NCBI GenBank assembly: GCA_049295575.1
Contig: JBAQQX010000002.1
Span: 186,001-250,000 of the forward strand
From: UBA6022 sp049295575
GTDB lineage: Bacteria; Patescibacteriota; Saccharimonadia; Saccharimonadales; Saccharimonadaceae
Reading direction: 5' to 3'
Length of the DNA: 64,000 nt
Of the stretch, positions 49,074-58,613 are shown in pieces (the first letter of the stretch is position 1; every line of letters starts with the position of its first letter). Below the pieces are notes generated by a model. It was not told the DNA's origin. It worked only from the letters and a program-made list of their open reading frames with translations, and ran no database searches. The position numbers and the translations under genes were made by a program.

Positions 49074-49793
49074 TTAATCCTGATGATTTGGATTATTGAA
49101 CCCGAAGTGCTCCCCGTTCTTCCATGTATCAGGGAGGTTACCATAGGCTGGTATACCACCGCTATCTTTAAGTCGGCGCGCCATATGGAGAAGGTTATAT
49201 GTCATGAATGTAATATTGCGGTTAGTAAAGTCGTTTTCGGGTCCACCGGAATCCTTGTCGAGATAGCTTGGTCCTGGCCCCACCTCACCTATCCAGCCTG
49301 CGTCTGCCTGCGGTGGAATTGTAAAGCCAATATGCTGCAGGCTATATAGTACATTCATGGCGCAGTGTTTTATGCCGTCTTCGTTGCCGCTAATCAAGCA
49401 GCCGCCTACTTTGCCGTAGTATACCCACTGCCCTGCCGTGTTTTGCTCGGAGGAGTTTCCGTAGAGGCGTTCGATAATTTTTTTCGTCTGCGAGCTATTA
49501 TCGCCTAACCAAATTGGCCCGGCCACGATGACGATATCAGCATCCAGTACCTTTTGGTAAATATCTTCAGCCCATTCGTCCGCATCCCAGCCGTGCTCGC
49601 GCATATCCGGGTCTATACCTGTAGCGATATCATGATCAATCGTCCGGATAACTTCGGTCCTAACACCGTGCTTTTGCATGAGCAGCTCACTCGCCTCTAT
49701 AAGTCCGTCAGTATTACTGCGTTCGGGTGATCGTTTTAGTGTTCCGTTGAAAAAAAGAGCTTTTAAATCAGAAAAGTTGTGTGCCTGCGTCAT
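49074..49793 (-). CDS. Flavodoxin-fold NAD(P)H-dependent oxidoreductase
   Basis: A 239-aa protein with the flavodoxin/NADPH-dependent FMN reductase signature: ALFFNGTLKRSPERSNT (phosphate-binding loop for FMN), ADIVIVAGPIWLGDNSSQTKKIIERLYG and GKVGGCLISGNEDG. It transfers electrons from NAD(P)H through FMN; the substrate is unknown. GAGG near -10 precedes the ATG. Monocistronic by appearance. Confidence 0.88.
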   Translation of the reverse strand: MTQAHNFSDLKALFFNGTLKRSPERSNTDGLIEASELLMQKHGVRTEVIRTIDHDIATGIDPDMREHGWDADEWAEDIYQKVLDADIVIVAGPIWLGDNSSQTKKIIERLYGNSSEQNTAGQWVYYGKVGGCLISGNEDGIKHCAMNVLYSLQHIGFTIPPQADAGWIGEVGPGPSYLDKDSGGPENDFTNRNITFMTYNLLHMARRLKDSGGIPAYGNLPDTWKNGEHFGFNNPNHQD

Positions 49794-49900
49794 ACATCCT
49801 CCTTATCTAGGTATGTATCTAGTATAGCGCTTATGACAAAGACGCGTGACGAAGCGAGACTGACCTTGGGCTCTTTTTTGTGGCCGCGATAGAGGGTAAA

Positions 49901-50485
49901 TTAAGGATTGCCAAATAGCTCTAGCTTCGCCCGCTCGTAATGTATTGGCAGGTAGACGCGTTCTGGATAGATTGACATCAAGTCACCGTGCTCGTCCGTA
50001 ATGGTAGGGTTGTCCAGCATGAGATGAATGCCGAAGGGGCGGAAGTATTTATGAATTAGTTCTAATTTACGATGCGCGCCGAGTTCGAGCCCAGCTTCGT
50101 CGATATATGGCAAAATATCCCACCTCGTCAGGGTGCCTTGTATTTTATGACCCTTAGGTAGTTTATAGGTCATTAATCCTTCATCGCTACTGTCGTAGGT
50201 GTGCCAAAAGCTCTCGCCGGTGATTGAAAGGAAATCATTAGGCTTGGGCGCGGCATCAATACTATTCCATTCCGCTACGAGATAATCGGTGAGATGGCTT
50301 TTGATGGCTTGGCTGACAGCGGGATCGATAAGATTGAGGGGTTCATCAGTTTTTGCCTCTTCAGTCTCAAAGGCGATCCGACAATAGACATCGAACCTAC
50401 TGAGAATATCGTGGCGCCACTGTGATAAATCGCGGCTCATCTCGCGCTCTAGTCGGGAAAAGATATCGTATTCACTCCCTTCCAT
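49901..50485 (-). CDS. Hypothetical protein
   Basis: A 194-aa acidic, soluble protein, Trp/Tyr-rich (SQWRHDILSRFDVYCRIAFE; FWHTYDSSDEGLMTYKLPKGHK; RVYLPIHYERAKLELFG). No signal peptide or membrane helix. GGGAG lies upstream of... ATG 50485 (GAAGGGAG overlap shifts the choice by a few codons). No family recognised. Confidence 0.6.
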   Translation of the reverse strand: MEGSEYDIFSRLEREMSRDLSQWRHDILSRFDVYCRIAFETEEAKTDEPLNLIDPAVSQAIKSHLTDYLVAEWNSIDAAPKPNDFLSITGESFWHTYDSSDEGLMTYKLPKGHKIQGTLTRWDILPYIDEAGLELGAHRKLELIHKYFRPFGIHLMLDNPTITDEHGDLMSIYPERVYLPIHYERAKLELFGNP

Positions 50486-50602
50486 AGTAGGGCTACTATA
50501 CGCCTTCGCTAACGATGGAACAAGTATGAAAATGCATCACCTACCCCATACTGATAGACGTTTCGGCGAGCTGAAGTGACAGCCTGAAGGCTTCCTCGCA
50601 AA

Positions 50603-51979
50603 TTACTCCCCTGTTTGGACGAGCGTGAGTCGGGCGGCGTTCTCGCGGATAAAGCGGCGAATGATTTTATATTCATCAACATCGAAGTTAACATCGTAAG
50701 ATTCGAGAAGGCTAAGATCACCGGTTGAATAGAAACCTTGAATCATCCAATTGTTAATGACGACGCCATTGTTTTCGGCATCAAGAGGGATGGCGATGGC
50801 AGTATCATATGGCCAGGCCGCAAGTTTGTTGTGTTTAAGAGCAATTTCAAAGCGTCGGTTATATAGTTCCCTGCTTTCTTTGCCGATACAAGCACCTTTG
50901 CATTTGCCGAGTGAGTATGAAAAGCAGGCGTTCGTCGCCTTTTCGATACCCATTAGTTTTGGACAAAGTTGGAACGTTTTAGTGAGTAATTCAAGTTGTT
51001 TTTTGGCCTTAGTACGCGTCTCGTAGAGACCGTATACTTTCGCTAGGTCGGTGTCGGCGTTGATAGCGCCGGACTTGACGGCTACAGTGGCATACCCATC
51101 GACTTCGTCTTTTACGAATAATGCGTACGAGGATACACGGCGCAGCTTTCGGTTGTGCAACGGCATTAACTCTTTGATCATTTTAGACTCGAGGATTAAT
51201 GCAGCAAGTTCACTGCCTGTTGGGATGGTTCGAACGTGATGGACATTTTGGCTGATCTTCAGCTCGCGACTGCTACGATCCTGAAAGTGCGATAGGATAC
51301 GCTTTTTTAGATTAATGCTTTTGCCAATGTATAACGGTTGACGCAGTTCATCTTCGAATACATAGACGCCCGGTATATTTTCGACTTCGTTGAGCTCCTC
51401 GATGTTCAGATGTGGCGGTAGGTACTGGGTTTTGAGTTGTCGGCTAATAGCTTCGTGAAACGCTTCGTGGCCGTGTTCATCATAGGCAAGTTGGCTGAAA
51501 TAGTGAATCGCCCGTGCGTCATCGAGTGCACGGTGGCGTGCCACGACGGGAATATTATGGCGCTCGATGAGCTTTGCGAGACTGTGGCCTTTGTGCTCAA
51601 TGTAAAGGGCGCGCGATAGTCGAACTGTACATAGTAATTTGACTGAAAAATCGATACCGGCCAGGCTGAATTCATTTTTTAAGAAGGAGTAATCAAAACG
51701 CACATTGTGCGCCACGAAGACTGCTCCGTCGACTACTTCAAACAATTCATCGGCAATATCTTCAAACTTTGGCGCGCCAGCAACATCGGCTTCGGTGATG
51801 CCCGTGAGCGCCGTGATACTACTGGGAATGTATGTTTCAGGATTGATAAGGGTGTTGAATTCCTGGACCACTTCGCCGTTTTCATAGCGAATTGCAGCCA
51901 CCTCTAATACGCGACTGTTGCGGTAGCTTCCGCCCGTCGTTTCGATGTCTACAAAAACCACAGGATAATCAAACATCAT
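50603..51979 (-). CDS. DnaQ-like exonuclease fused to GIY-YIG nuclease (UvrC-like)
   Basis: A 458-aa fusion. N-terminal DEDDh exonuclease: VVFVDIETTGGS (Asp, Glu), FVAHNVRFDYSFLKNEF (Asp), ARHRALDDARAIHYF (His, Asp). Then a GIY-YIG domain from about residue 205: NIPGVYVFEDELRQPLYIGKSINLKKRILSHF. A Cys cluster follows (CFSYSLGKCKGAC) as in UvrC/Cho proteins. This architecture is known among DNA-repair proteins related to Cho; it could incise and degrade damaged DNA. Confidence 0.9.
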   Translation of the reverse strand: MMFDYPVVFVDIETTGGSYRNSRVLEVAAIRYENGEVVQEFNTLINPETYIPSSITALTGITEADVAGAPKFEDIADELFEVVDGAVFVAHNVRFDYSFLKNEFSLAGIDFSVKLLCTVRLSRALYIEHKGHSLAKLIERHNIPVVARHRALDDARAIHYFSQLAYDEHGHEAFHEAISRQLKTQYLPPHLNIEELNEVENIPGVYVFEDELRQPLYIGKSINLKKRILSHFQDRSSRELKISQNVHHVRTIPTGSELAALILESKMIKELMPLHNRKLRRVSSYALFVKDEVDGYATVAVKSGAINADTDLAKVYGLYETRTKAKKQLELLTKTFQLCPKLMGIEKATNACFSYSLGKCKGACIGKESRELYNRRFEIALKHNKLAAWPYDTAIAIPLDAENNGVVINNWMIQGFYSTGDLSLLESYDVNFDVDEYKIIRRFIRENAARLTLVQTGE

Positions 51980-52049
51980 CTTCTATTATAGATGATGCTT
52001 ATGTATTGCGCAGCTATCTATGATCGTGCAGTGTGAATATTATGTCGAC

Positions 52050-52403
52050 TTATTGTTTGCGCAGAATCTTATCTATGGCCTTGCCTTTTGCTAGCTCGTC
52101 GATCAGTTTATCTAGGTAGCGAATTTCCTGCATTAGCGGCTCCTTGATGTCCTCTACGCGAATACCGCATATCACGCCTGTAATTAGCGTACGTAAAGGG
52201 TTGAGCCGAGGTGCCTTCGTAAAGAAGGTTTCAAGATTTGTTTGTTTTTCCAGTTGGGACTTTAGTTCATCCTGGCTGTATCCTGTCAGCCAATGAATGA
52301 TTTCGTCAACTTCTGCTTTAGTACGCCCTTTTTTCTCTACTTTGGCGATATAGAGAGGGTAAATATTTGCGAAGCTTATAGTAAAGATTCGATGTTTTGT
52401 CAT
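52050..52403 (-). CDS. DUF2200 family protein
   Basis: A 117-aa protein matching DUF2200 throughout: MTKHRIFTISFANIYPLYIAKVEKKGRTK, VDEIIHWLTGY, VICGIRVEDIKEPLMQEIRYLDKLIDELAKGK. The family is widespread in bacteria and of unknown function. GGAG 7 nt before ATG. A three-stem structure follows upstream of it at 52437-52498. Confidence 0.88.
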   Translation of the reverse strand: MTKHRIFTISFANIYPLYIAKVEKKGRTKAEVDEIIHWLTGYSQDELKSQLEKQTNLETFFTKAPRLNPLRTLITGVICGIRVEDIKEPLMQEIRYLDKLIDELAKGKAIDKILRKQ

Positions 52404-52436
52404 GGCGTCTCCTTACTCCTATTGTAGACTAGATAT

Positions 52437-52498
52437 GAAAAGAGCCCGCTCCTCAAGCGGACGAATGGCTTTCAATCCGGAATGGATTGGGCTCTTCT
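52437..52498 (-). terminator. Three-stem junction/terminator after the 196-aa gene
   Basis: Outer stem AAGAGCC (52440-52446) with GGCTCTT (52490-52496); two inner hairpins: CGCT..AGCG (52447-52459) and CAATCC-GGAAT-GGATTG (52473-52489). On the minus strand the outer stem ends in TTTTC, giving a weak terminator. Confidence 0.6.
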
Positions 52499-52528
52499 CG
52501 TGACCGCGAGGTGCGGACTTGTATTGAA

Positions 52529-53119
52529 TCACGCTTGTGACTCGTGGCGCTCGCCGATACCGTGGAAATCTTTGCCGATCACCTTCCCTGTGACTTGGAT
52601 GGCCACATAGGAAAGAAAGCGAAGCGGTCCGCGGCACCACCACTGCAGGTTGTTTCGACTGGAGTCGAAGCCTATCCATCGATCCACCCTGAACTCATGG
52701 TTGATGAATCCCATTTGTTTGACGAAGCGCCGGGCTACCCATGCATGCAGGAAAGGATGAGCAACGACAATAACCTCGCGCACATTCTCCTTTCTAAATA
52801 CACTAAACGCCTCATTGAGGACATCTTGCGTATCAAGGTAGACGTAGCCATTGTGCTTGCGGGTCGCATGAGCATTGGTGACTATTCTGAGATCTAACGC
52901 GGGATGGCCGGTCAGATATCGAGCAATCTCATGCTGTGCGACAATGACCGTTTCTGTGTTGCTGGTGTGACTGGAGGGTTTGTCTTGGAGTGCGAGCCTC
53001 CAGGTGGTGATGTCCTCATGGGCGTCTATGACGAAGCTGCTGAGGCGGTGGTTGATTGGGTCGAAGTCTGCTTGCCGACTTACCTTTCCGAATGACAGGG
53101 CAACAATGCCGATTTTCAT
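52529..53119 (-). CDS. Hypothetical protein, possibly YdcF/ElyC-related
   Basis: A 196-aa protein. MKIGIVALSFGKVSRQAD opens a Rossmann-like strand/loop; ETVIVAQHEIARYL and NVREVIVVAHPFLHAWVARRFVKQMGF resemble the DUF218/YdcF pattern in which a strand is followed by a His/Asn-containing loop. Unlike YdcF there is no membrane helix. The function is not assigned. Confidence 0.55.
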   Translation of the reverse strand: MKIGIVALSFGKVSRQADFDPINHRLSSFVIDAHEDITTWRLALQDKPSSHTSNTETVIVAQHEIARYLTGHPALDLRIVTNAHATRKHNGYVYLDTQDVLNEAFSVFRKENVREVIVVAHPFLHAWVARRFVKQMGFINHEFRVDRWIGFDSSRNNLQWWCRGPLRFLSYVAIQVTGKVIGKDFHGIGERHESQA

Positions 53120-53188
53120 GTACTTCCTCTTTTTTGTAGAGCGAACGGTAGCACTATAATGACATATAGTATCGGCAATTACAAATAA

Positions 53189-55354
53189 CTATCGAACGGC
53201 TTTTTCGCCACTATCCGTGCGCGATAACTTCGACGGCCACCAGATGAACTTTCCGATGTCATAGGATAGCGCTGGCACGAGAAGTGAACGTACGATAATG
53301 GTATCGATCAGAACACCAAATGCGACGATAAATGCCAGTTGAGCGAGGAATAGAATCGGGATAATCCCGAGTGCCGCAAAGGTGGCTGCAAGGACGATGC
53401 CTGCCGAGGTGATCACTCCACCGGTTTTACCAAGTCCACGCACGATACCTCGAATCGTGCCGATTGTTTTGACTTCTTCGCGGACGCGGGTCATAAGGAA
53501 GATATTATAATCGATGCCAAGAGCTACGAGGAAAACGAAACCAAAGAGTGGCACCGACGCATCTGCTCCCGGAAAGCCAAAGATATGGTTGAATACCAAT
53601 GCCGAAACACCAAGCGTGGCTACGTAGCTGATAACGACTGTGGCGATTAGTAGGAGTGGTGCAATAATTGAACGCAACAAGAGCATGAGGATAAGAAGAA
53701 TTACCGCCAGGACGATAGGAATAATCTTCCTTAGGTCGTTAGTAGCGGTTGAGTTCGTATCGAGCGCAATGGCCGTGGTGCCACCGACGAGTGCTTGCGG
53801 GTCAACGGTGCTCAATGTGGATCGTGTTTGACTGACGATTGCTTCGGCTTTGTCCGAATCGGCTTCGGAGGTAGCTAACGTTGCGTTGATCAGTATTTGA
53901 TTGTCAACGACCTTCGCAGGCAGTATTGCCTGCCCTGGCCTGCCGTCCTGGCCGCTGTAGACGCTGACCGTATCAATGCCATCAATAGCCTGGAGCGTCT
54001 GCGTGACGATCTCTTGTTTATCGGGGCTGGTGATGACAACCATTGGCGTGCCGATGGCGGAGTTAAAATGCTTCTTTAAGACAGCCTGTCCATCAACTGC
54101 ATCAGACTCGGCGAGAATAAGATCGGTTTGCGACACACCGTTTGCTTTTAGCTGTAATATACCGACACTACATATAAGCAGGAATACGACAGTAGCGATC
54201 CACGTTGTGCGAGGTCTCTTCGAAATAATAAGGCCGACTCGTTGCCACAGCCGGCTAATATCTTGGCTATTTTTTATTGTAGCTGCGCTAGTGTCGAGTT
54301 GGTACTTTGGTCGTGCTGGCCAAAATGAGCTGCGGCCGAATGTAATAAGCAGCGCAGGCAGGAATGAAAGTGTTGCTAGAAGTGAAAAGACGATGCCAGT
54401 TGCGGCGATCGGCCCCAGGCTTCGATTGGAGTTGAGGTCAGAAAATAAGAGACATAGTAGTGCTACGACGACGGTCAGTCCCGAGGCTATAATTGGTTCG
54501 AAGGCAGCCTTGAAAGCTCGTGCCATAGCTAACCATTTTGATTCGATGTGAATCAGAGCTTCACGGTAACGGGCTACAAGTAGTAGTGAGTAGTCGGTTG
54601 CGGCACCGATGACAAGAATCGATAAGATGCCTTGGCTTTGGCCATTCAGCTCGATCCAGCCCCATTTTGCCATCAAATAGACGATCAGGATGGCGCCGCA
54701 GAGTGCAAAGACGGAGTTGAGTAGAACGATAAATGGTAGCATGATCGAACGATAGACAAGGAGTAAGATGATAAACACGACTGCTAGTGCAACAATCAGG
54801 AGTATGCCGTCGATACCACCGAATGCTTTTACGAGATCAGCAGTTAATCCGGCTGGCCCTGTAACGTAGGCGCGCTGTCCTTCTGGCGTCGTATCATTCG
54901 TGGCCATGCGTAGATCGGCGATAACACTCTTGAGCTCGTCTCTGTTAGTGATAGGCACAATAAATTGCACTGCTTTGCCGTCAGTAGATGGTATTGGACC
55001 AGCTACAGAGGCGCCTGGCTGTACACCCTTGACTGCTTGAAGCTTTATGATGAGCGGTTGATAGCTGCGGTAATCAGCCTGGTTGATTTGTCTCTCCGAC
55101 TCAATAACGACGATCGCTGGGATCGAATTTGAGTTTCGGAATTTTGTTTGGATTTCTTGCACCTTGGTTGATTGCGCGCTGGCTGGCAAGAAAGCCGCCT
55201 GGTCATTGGTTGAGACCGATGATAGTTTGCCAAATGTTGGTCCGCCGAATGATGCGATCACAAGCCAGACGAGAATCAAGAGCGCGGGCGCTAGCCGGCG
55301 CAGCCATGGATAAGCTTTTTGATGTGATTGTAGTAATGAAAAGAATGATGCCAT
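53189..55354 (-). CDS. MMPL/RND family membrane transporter
   Basis: A 721-aa protein with two repeats, each with one helix, a large extracellular domain and five helices: first helices near residues 20-40, second repeat from about 370. RND signatures: LVIGAATDYSLLLVARYREAL and LVALGIDYNIFLMTRVREE (Asp-Tyr pairs for proton relay). MmpL/YdfJ-type exporters move lipids or drugs. ATG 55354 is chosen; TATACT (55366-55361) ends 6 nt before it, a leaderless arrangement. It may export envelope lipids. Confidence 0.9.
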   Translation of the reverse strand: MASFFSLLQSHQKAYPWLRRLAPALLILVWLVIASFGGPTFGKLSSVSTNDQAAFLPASAQSTKVQEIQTKFRNSNSIPAIVVIESERQINQADYRSYQPLIIKLQAVKGVQPGASVAGPIPSTDGKAVQFIVPITNRDELKSVIADLRMATNDTTPEGQRAYVTGPAGLTADLVKAFGGIDGILLIVALAVVFIILLLVYRSIMLPFIVLLNSVFALCGAILIVYLMAKWGWIELNGQSQGILSILVIGAATDYSLLLVARYREALIHIESKWLAMARAFKAAFEPIIASGLTVVVALLCLLFSDLNSNRSLGPIAATGIVFSLLATLSFLPALLITFGRSSFWPARPKYQLDTSAATIKNSQDISRLWQRVGLIISKRPRTTWIATVVFLLICSVGILQLKANGVSQTDLILAESDAVDGQAVLKKHFNSAIGTPMVVITSPDKQEIVTQTLQAIDGIDTVSVYSGQDGRPGQAILPAKVVDNQILINATLATSEADSDKAEAIVSQTRSTLSTVDPQALVGGTTAIALDTNSTATNDLRKIIPIVLAVILLILMLLLRSIIAPLLLIATVVISYVATLGVSALVFNHIFGFPGADASVPLFGFVFLVALGIDYNIFLMTRVREEVKTIGTIRGIVRGLGKTGGVITSAGIVLAATFAALGIIPILFLAQLAFIVAFGVLIDTIIVRSLLVPALSYDIGKFIWWPSKLSRTDSGEKAVR

Positions 55355-55445
55355 ATAAGCAGTATAGCGCACTAAAACGATACATTCCCTGCCGAGCATT
55401 ACGCCTAAATAGAAAAAACGCCACTCAAAGGTGACGTTCTTTCTA

Positions 55446-55520
55446 TGGTGATCTCATGGAGAATCGAACTCCAATTACCAGGATGAGAACCTGGTGTCCT
55501 AACCGTTAGACGATGAGACC
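55446..55520 (-). tRNA. tRNA-Glu (anticodon CTC)
   Basis: Minus-strand cloverleaf: acceptor GGTCTCA / TGAGATC (one G-U), D arm with AACGG, anticodon stem CCAGG / CCTGG with loop TTCTCAT (CTC), T arm TGGAG-TTCGATT-CTCCA and encoded CCA at 55448-55446. Confidence 0.95.
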
Positions 55521-55558
55521 GTAACTCGAACTACTTTAGCAAAAAATAGCTTAGTTGT

Positions 55559-55942
55559 CTAGCTTGCCTGACTGAGATTTTCGATGATGGCAAGAAGCTT
55601 CTTTGGGGTAATCTCGGCTTTAATAAGGTAGCCGTCGGCACGATATTGCATGGCCATGCGTGATTCATCATCTTGCTCAAAGTTAGTCATGACGATCACT
55701 TTTGAGTTCGGGATAAGGTCCTCTTTGTCGTTGCGTAGGGCGTCGAGAATTTCAGTACCGCGTCGTTCGGGGAGCATAACGTCAAGCAAGATAAGGTCAT
55801 ATGGCTTGTTGCGCGCGGCAACAAGCCCGTCGTTGCCATCAACCATCCAGTCGACCTCATAGCCAGCACGTTGCAGGCTACGAACATACATTTCTCCGAT
55901 AAATCGGTCATCTTCGATACATAGAATTGTTTTTATTGTCAT
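55559..55942 (-). CDS. Single-domain response regulator
   Basis: A 127-aa receiver domain: ILCIEDDRFIGEMYVRSL, phospho-acceptor in LILLDVMLPERRG, VIVMTNFEQ and the conserved Lys in LIKAE. No output domain. ATG 55942 with GAGGATAACC upstream; it overlaps the end of the histidine kinase gene by 2 nt on the 3' side, so they are co-expressed. Confidence 0.9.
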   Translation of the reverse strand: MTIKTILCIEDDRFIGEMYVRSLQRAGYEVDWMVDGNDGLVAARNKPYDLILLDVMLPERRGTEILDALRNDKEDLIPNSKVIVMTNFEQDDESRMAMQYRADGYLIKAEITPKKLLAIIENLSQAS

Positions 55943-55944
55943 GG

Positions 55945-57498
55945 TTATCCTCGATACATTGAATGATTTTTGATCCAACCGCCGCTGGTTTCGATCAGGC
56001 TTTCATTACTGTTATTATTTGCTTTTAGTTTTTCGGCTACGGTTGCATAGATAGGTAGGCTGAATGTAAAGACAGATCCCTCACCCTCTGCACTGCGGAC
56101 GCTGACGTGACCACCATGCGATTCGACAAAGGCCTTAGTGATGTACAGGCCGATGCCTGTACCAGCGACGGTTTCACGTGAGCGGTGCGAGCGGTAGAAT
56201 TTGTGAAATAGGCTACTTACGACATTGCCTGGCATGCCTATGCCATGGTCCTCAACTGACACCTCGACGAAATCTCCCTTTGCAACAGCGGAGACGTTAA
56301 CGGCGCCGCCTTCATTGCTGTATTTTATGGCATTGTCGATTAAGTTGCCAAGAACCTCGCCGATACTGCCGCGATCGGCTGCGACGGTTGGGAGATCTGT
56401 TGCAATTGAGACGCCAAGCACACGGTTTTGAGCAGCGGCGCGTAGCTCCATGTCGTCTTTGATAGTGTCGTAGATGGTCGCAATCGACTCTTCTTTGAGG
56501 TGGACATTAAGGTGGCGACGATCAAATCGAGAAGCGTTGAGGATATTATTAATGTAGCTCGATAAACGGTTTGATGAGACGACGAGTCGCTTGAGAAGTT
56601 CAGCCTGATCGTCTTGGAGGACTGGTGCAAGTTCGTCTTCGAGTACATCGAGGTAGCCGCGGATAACGGTAATCGGGCCGCGTAGCTCGTGGGCGGCAAA
56701 GGCAATAAAGTCGAGATCATCCTCTTCGGGAATGTACTGATCGGTCCGGTTAAACATGGAAATGACAGTTTCTGCCCTACTCCCCTTTTGGTAGGTGGCA
56801 ACGACATCGTACATGCGGCGGCCTTCTTCGCCTGGCAGTTTATCTGCGATGCGAGTCCACGTCTTTTCGGCATGAACGGCAGATTCTTCACAGTCATCAA
56901 GCCATTGATTGAGGTTTTCTGAATCGCTAAAGATGAGATCAAGTACAGCCTTGCCGTCTAAATCGGTATGAACGGGTGCTTTTTTATTGTTATAGATAAC
57001 GTTACGATTTTTATCGAGTGCAACAAAGCCACAGGATGTGTTGTCGAGCGCAGTTACTACTAGGTCATCGGAGCTTGCTGATGTGTCTGTCGTGGTAGAC
57101 GTTGCGCTACCAAGTTCGTAGATTTTTTGCAGCGCCTCGCGAAAGCCTGACTGTGCGAACTGTTTGGCATTTGGATTGGGTGGCGTTGTGATTGTCGGCT
57201 CTCCGGCACTGTGCGTCAAAGCGTTCATGAGGTTTCGAGTCGGCTCCGTTAAGAGTGAGATAACAATCAAGTTCACTCCAATAGACGCCACGCAGATCGT
57301 TAAGAGTGCGAGGAGAAAGCCTAGATTAGTAACGTCAAATACGCCAGCGATAATTAGCGCGCCGCCGACGACAAGTGTCGTGACGATCTGCATAGTAATC
57401 GTAAAGATAATTGAGCGTTTTCGAAAACGCGGCCAATAGTCTCGAATAAGGTGAGGTGTCGTGCTTGCCGCTACGGCAGGCGTTTCGTTTACTTCCAT
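55945..57498 (-). CDS. Membrane histidine kinase
   Basis: A 517-aa kinase: two membrane helices (about residues 32-80), a PAS-like domain (VVTALDNTSCGFVALDKNRNV split), HisKA box AFAAHELRGPITVIRGYLDV, and HATPase_c motifs GNLIDNAIKYSNEGG, EDHGIGMPG and GTGIGLYITKAFVESHGG. It likely signals to the single-domain regulator next to it. The H box has ELRGP instead of the more common EIRTP. Confidence 0.92.
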   Translation of the reverse strand: MEVNETPAVAASTTPHLIRDYWPRFRKRSIIFTITMQIVTTLVVGGALIIAGVFDVTNLGFLLALLTICVASIGVNLIVISLLTEPTRNLMNALTHSAGEPTITTPPNPNAKQFAQSGFREALQKIYELGSATSTTTDTSASSDDLVVTALDNTSCGFVALDKNRNVIYNNKKAPVHTDLDGKAVLDLIFSDSENLNQWLDDCEESAVHAEKTWTRIADKLPGEEGRRMYDVVATYQKGSRAETVISMFNRTDQYIPEEDDLDFIAFAAHELRGPITVIRGYLDVLEDELAPVLQDDQAELLKRLVVSSNRLSSYINNILNASRFDRRHLNVHLKEESIATIYDTIKDDMELRAAAQNRVLGVSIATDLPTVAADRGSIGEVLGNLIDNAIKYSNEGGAVNVSAVAKGDFVEVSVEDHGIGMPGNVVSSLFHKFYRSHRSRETVAGTGIGLYITKAFVESHGGHVSVRSAEGEGSVFTFSLPIYATVAEKLKANNNSNESLIETSGGWIKNHSMYRG

Positions 57499-58577
57499 GA
57501 AACGTCTCCTGTGCCCGGTATGGCGGTAATCCAGGTCTGGCCGCGGACGAGAGGTACGTCCTTGCCGGTTGCATCGCTAAACGTTATTTGGCTCACCTTA
57601 TCTTTCTTCGTCCAGGTGACTGTTTGGGCGGTACCGTTCTGGAAAATAACCGCTTCTCCGCTGCCAATCGTTGCAATGGTCTCGTGGTGACCGTCTTCCA
57701 TGGAGGGGTCTCTGGCGACTTTCATTGCTATGACGACACTTGGCGCAATCTGGCCATCTTCGCGGTCAAGATGCGGGCCTCCGGCTTGGGATCGAAGATA
57801 GCTATTCGATGCCTTGTCGTATGCGTAAGTGGTGTTATAGAGTGCGCTGCTAATATTAATGGTGATCGATGTGGCATCTGGTGCCTCGCTTGGCTTGCCG
57901 TCTACACGGCTAAAGCCGGTAAATACCGATTCGTTAAAGCCTTTTTGTGAATTGAGAGCATCAAGTCTTTCGAAACTTGTATAGACATTGTGTGGTGCGT
58001 AGCGATCAGTTGACCGCCAGTAGGCACTGCTATTGAAAAACTGATCGATATCGCGGTAGTTGCCATTGCGCACTTCATCGAGTGCGGCAGGACTGCCGCC
58101 AACATGAGCGACACTGGCGCTATAAGGTGCGAGCCAATCAACATAGTACGGACGAATACTGCGTACGGGTCCGATGATTTGGGGTTTGTCTTGTTGGTGG
58201 AGCGTCAGGAAGCGTGTGATACCACCTTCGGCAACTGCTTCATAAACCATACCTGATTGCTTGAGGCCAGACTGTGGGCGTGCATCAGGGCTGTTTTCGA
58301 TCATAATTGCAGTAACAGCCTGTTTCGTAGCTGCTTCATTATCGACGAGTAGGCCAGTCAGGGGCGAGTAATATTTTGGTGCTTCCGGCTTCGGAGCTGG
58401 TTTGGTAATTGGCGCAGGTTTCACCTCAGCTGGCTTCTGGTTAAGAAGAGCGTAGGTTGCAATGCCAGCTACTAAAACGAGAAATGCGCCGGCGATACAG
58501 AGACTGAGGGTTCGGTGTGAGCGAATCCATTGAAGAGAGTCTATGAGAAACTTTGGTTTTGTGTTAATTTTGTTCAT
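57489..58577 (-). CDS. DUF3048 family exported protein (YerB-like)
   Basis: A 362-aa protein with one N-terminal membrane helix (about residues 25-46), a Lys/Pro linker and the DUF3048 domain: SPLTGLLVDNE, AIMIENSPDARPQSGL, VYEAVAEGGITRFLTLH, GPVRSIRPYYVDWL, HVGGSPAAL. The C-terminal half carries RGQTWITAIPGTGDV. The family (YerB) lies on the cell surface of Gram-positive-type bacteria; function unknown. Its end overlaps the kinase start by 10 nt. Confidence 0.9.
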   Translation of the reverse strand: MNKINTKPKFLIDSLQWIRSHRTLSLCIAGAFLVLVAGIATYALLNQKPAEVKPAPITKPAPKPEAPKYYSPLTGLLVDNEAATKQAVTAIMIENSPDARPQSGLKQSGMVYEAVAEGGITRFLTLHQQDKPQIIGPVRSIRPYYVDWLAPYSASVAHVGGSPAALDEVRNGNYRDIDQFFNSSAYWRSTDRYAPHNVYTSFERLDALNSQKGFNESVFTGFSRVDGKPSEAPDATSITINISSALYNTTYAYDKASNSYLRSQAGGPHLDREDGQIAPSVVIAMKVARDPSMEDGHHETIATIGSGEAVIFQNGTAQTVTWTKKDKVSQITFSDATGKDVPLVRGQTWITAIPGTGDVSWK

Positions 58578-58613
58578 GCTTACGGCTATTATAGCAGATC
58601 TTACAAGGGTATT

